Assembly: GCA_041576015.1 (NCBI GenBank)
Contig: JBFGLT010000163.1
Span: forward strand, 1-6,431
Length of the DNA: 6,431 nt
Direction: 5' to 3'
Origin: JABDIY01 sp041576015
GTDB lineage: Bacteria; Actinomycetota; Acidimicrobiia; Acidimicrobiales; SZUA-35
The stretch's first letter is position 1. Every line of letters begins with the position of its first letter. Shown here piece by piece: positions 4,739 through 6,431 of the stretch. The notes under the pieces are model-generated. The model was not told the origin of the DNA, did no database searches, and saw only the letters and a program-made list of their open reading frames with translations. A program made the translations under genes and the position numbers.

Positions 4739-6213
4739 TGGCTGCAAACGAGATGACCGAGGCACTCGCCGCCCTCGCCGAGGACCGGGGAATCCCGATC
4801 GAGAAGCTGTTCGAGATCCTGGCCAACGCCCTCGAGTCGGCGTACAAGAAGGATCCGGATGCGTGGGAGTACTCCTGGGTCACGATCGACCCGGAGACCT
4901 TCGACATCCGGGTGTTCGCCCAGGAGCTGGACGAGGAGGGTGAGCCCTTCGGCGACGAATTCGATGTGACCCCTGAGAACTTTGGTCGGATCGCCGCCCA
5001 GACGACCAAACAGATCCTCCTCCAGGGTATCCGGGAGGAAGAACGGGAGATGAAGTACGAGGAGTATGCCGGGCGCGAGGGCGACATCGTGACCGGCATC
5101 GTTCAGCAGACCGATGCCAGGTACACCCTGCTCGACCTGGGCCGAGTCGATGCCCTACTCCCGCAATCGGAGCAGGTGTCCACCGGCCCCCGCCCCAAGG
5201 CCGGCGATCGCCACAAGGCCTACATCGTCGAGGTTCGCAAGACCGATCGCGGACCCCAGATCGTGGTCTCCCGCACCCATCCCGGTCTGGTCCGTCGCCT
5301 GTTCGAACTCGAGGTGCCCGAGATCGCCGACGGGATCGTCGAGTTGAAAGGATGCGCCCGGGAGCCGGGCCACCGCACGAAGATCGCCGTCGCCTCCAAC
5401 GATCAGAATGTCGATCCGGTCGGCGCCTGCGTCGGCGCTCGCGGATCGCGGGTCCGCATGGTGGTCAACGAGCTGAACGGTGAGAAGGTCGACATCATCC
5501 CCTTCTCCGACGACCAATACGAGTACGTGGCCCGAGCACTGTCGCCGGCCAAGGTCAAAGAGGTTCGGCTCCACGAGGACACCGGCACCGCCGAGGTCAT
5601 CGTGCCGGACTTCCAGCTGTCGCTCGCGATCGGGAAAGAGGGCCAGAACGCCCGGCTGGCCCACCGGCTCACCGGCTGGCGAATCGACATCAAGTCCGAA
5701 AGCCAGCTCGAGCAGGAGCTGGCTGCTCCGCCGGACGATTACGGGTCCGACGACTGGGCCCAGGGGGAGTGGATCGTCGACGAGGAGACCGGCGAGCAGA
5801 AGTGGCAGCCGGCCGACGGCTCCAAAGCCATGACGCTCGAGGAGTACAACAGGCTGGTCGAGACGGGATCCGACGCACCGCACCTGGCCGACGACGAAGC
5901 CACACCCTCCGACAGTCCCTTCGACGAAGCGGCCGCCGACGACGAGGTAGCCGAGGAGGGTGAGGAGTCCGCCGAGGCGAGCGCAGAGGGCTCCGAGGAG
6001 GTCGAGTCGTCCGAGGCCGTCACCACCGATTCCGAGGGGGCCGATCAGCCGCTCGCCGCAGACGCGGTGGAATCGGAGCAGTCCACCGGGTCCGAGGACT
6101 CAGCCGAGTCAGGGGACTCAGCCGACTCAGGGGACTCAGCCGACTCAGCGGACTCCGCCGACTCGGAGGATTCGCTGGACTCGCACGAGCCGGTCGACGG
6201 TGAAGACGAGTGA
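4738..6213 (+). CDS. nusA: Transcription termination/antitermination factor NusA with long acidic tail
   Basis: NusA binds RNA polymerase and nascent RNA and controls pausing, intrinsic termination and rRNA antitermination. Domains in order: the polymerase-binding N-terminal domain (about 1-113, LFEILANALESAYKK and EEREMKYEEYAGREGDIVTG), S1 (about 114-180), KH1 (about 185-255, GXXG loop GARG at 233-236) and KH2 (about 258-325, LAIGKEGQNARLAHRLTGW with loop GKEG at 299-302). The core ends near 330, the usual actinobacterial extent. A tryptophan-containing segment follows (336-372, DDWAQGEWIVDEETGEQKW and an EEYNRLVE helix) that I cannot assign. An acidic Ser/Asp/Glu/Ala-rich tail then runs from about 376 to 491, with DSADSG repeats at 454-477. 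E. coli NusA has two folded acidic repeat domains at its C-terminus; this tail is low complexity and not obviously related. It overlaps rimP by one base and ylxR by 14. Confidence 0.97.
   Translation: MAANEMTEALAALAEDRGIPIEKLFEILANALESAYKKDPDAWEYSWVTIDPETFDIRVFAQELDEEGEPFGDEFDVTPENFGRIAAQTTKQILLQGIREEEREMKYEEYAGREGDIVTGIVQQTDARYTLLDLGRVDALLPQSEQVSTGPRPKAGDRHKAYIVEVRKTDRGPQIVVSRTHPGLVRRLFELEVPEIADGIVELKGCAREPGHRTKIAVASNDQNVDPVGACVGARGSRVRMVVNELNGEKVDIIPFSDDQYEYVARALSPAKVKEVRLHEDTGTAEVIVPDFQLSLAIGKEGQNARLAHRLTGWRIDIKSESQLEQELAAPPDDYGSDDWAQGEWIVDEETGEQKWQPADGSKAMTLEEYNRLVETGSDAPHLADDEATPSDSPFDEAAADDEVAEEGEESAEASAEGSEEVESSEAVTTDSEGADQPLAADAVESEQSTGSEDSAESGDSADSGDSADSADSADSEDSLDSHEPVDGEDE
6096..6167 (+). 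repeat. 18-bp tandem repeat in the nusA 3' end (4 units)
   Basis: Four consecutive 18-base units (6096-6113, 6114-6131, 6132-6149, 6150-6167) follow the pattern GGACTCAGCCGACTCAGG. The second and third are nearly identical and the first and fourth diverge slightly; a degenerate fifth unit follows at 6168-6185. Each unit codes for the hexapeptide DSADSG or a close variant (NusA residues 454-477) and is in frame, so change in copy number would lengthen or shorten the tail without a frameshift. The CTCAGCC codon choice (TCA serine) is kept between units, which suggests recent duplication rather than selection on the peptide alone. Confidence 0.85.
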
Positions 6214-6427
6214 GCGCACCCCGATCCGTACCTGTGTCGGGTGTCGGACGCGTCAGCCGGTTTCGTCCATGTGGCGGGTGACCGTCGACCGCGACACCGG
6301 CGACCTCCGGTTCGGCGGTCCGAGCCGGGGACGCGGTGCGTGGATCTGCTCCGAGCAGTGCCACCAGGTCGCCGATCGTCGCGGGGCGCTACGGCGTGCG
6401 CTCAGATCCACGGGGCGGCCGGGTTGA
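6200..6427 (+). CDS. ylxR: YlxR family RNA-binding protein (DUF448)
   Basis: A small cytosolic nucleic-acid-binding protein found beside nusA and infB in many bacteria; the B. subtilis member has been linked to RNase P. The 75-residue product has the signature RTCVGCR at 10-16, the central GRGAWIC at 44-50 and the closing basic helix DRRGALRRALRS at 59-70, the family's normal plan and near its usual length. Cys12 and Cys15 with Cys50 and Cys54 could make a metal site. GTG 6200 is chosen because it is the first start giving a normal N-terminus (MKTSERTPIRTC) and lies inside the end of nusA, overlapping it by 14 bases, which implies coupled translation. There is no strong Shine-Dalgarno. The competing GTG at 6210 (4-base overlap) is in the wrong frame. 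The stop is 4 bases before the window ends; infB would be expected next. Confidence 0.92.
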   Translation: MKTSERTPIRTCVGCRTRQPVSSMWRVTVDRDTGDLRFGGPSRGRGAWICSEQCHQVADRRGALRRALRSTGRPG

Positions 6428-6431
6428 TTCC

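Noticed and set aside
5960..6199. Extension of ylxR upstream inside nusA
   Set aside because: The translation is Pro/Arg/Thr repeats caused by reading the nusA acidic tail in another frame; the YlxR family begins near residue MKTSERTP.
1..6431. CRISPR array, tRNA/rRNA gene, insertion sequence or attachment site
   Set aside because: No spaced direct repeats, no cloverleaf or rRNA-like stretch, no transposase or integrase frame, and no terminal inverted repeats were seen. The only tandem repeat is the in-frame one in nusA.

Overview
This is a high-GC window with many GTG starts, dense tail-to-head gene packing and strong bias for G or C at third codon positions. The gene order (end of dxr, rseP-type protease, ispG, then rimP-nusA-ylxR) points to Actinomycetota. 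The sequence details, such as an IspG with a VRCTCN segment and a long acidic NusA tail, fit a deep branch such as Acidimicrobiia better than a Streptomyces or Mycobacterium type. That placement is inference; the gene identities are much firmer.

Layout. Positions 1-2727 are a plus-strand block of isoprenoid and envelope-proteolysis genes: the last 44 codons of dxr, a complete site-2 protease (rseP/rip1 type) and ispG, with gaps of only 20 and 13 bases. Dxr and IspG are the second and the penultimate enzymes of the MEP isoprenoid pathway. A Gfo/Idh/MocA-family oxidoreductase of unknown substrate follows 32 bases after ispG and may be read through from it. It meets, tail to tail with a 4-base gap, a minus-strand gene for a 100-residue charged, probably helical protein that I do not recognise.

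Positions 4048-4189 are the only substantial intergenic region (142 bases). It separates the minus-strand small gene from the plus-strand rimP-nusA-ylxR operon and should carry both promoters. It holds a TATGAT -10 element, a strong GC-rich hairpin followed by a T-rich run, and an excellent Shine-Dalgarno sequence for rimP. The terminator-like hairpin inside the presumed leader of an operon that encodes NusA, a pausing and termination factor, is the most interesting regulatory signal here, since it could allow NusA to control its own synthesis.

From 4190 to 6427 the genes rimP (30S maturation), nusA (transcription elongation and termination) and ylxR (small RNA-binding protein) overlap one another by 1 and 14 bases, so they are almost certainly one translationally coupled operon that would continue into infB beyond the window. 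NusA carries an unusual roughly 115-residue acidic, serine-rich tail encoded partly by an 18-bp tandem repeat. I see no mobile element, CRISPR array, tRNA or rRNA, and no clear novel defence or biosynthetic system. This is mostly core genome with some lineage-specific additions.
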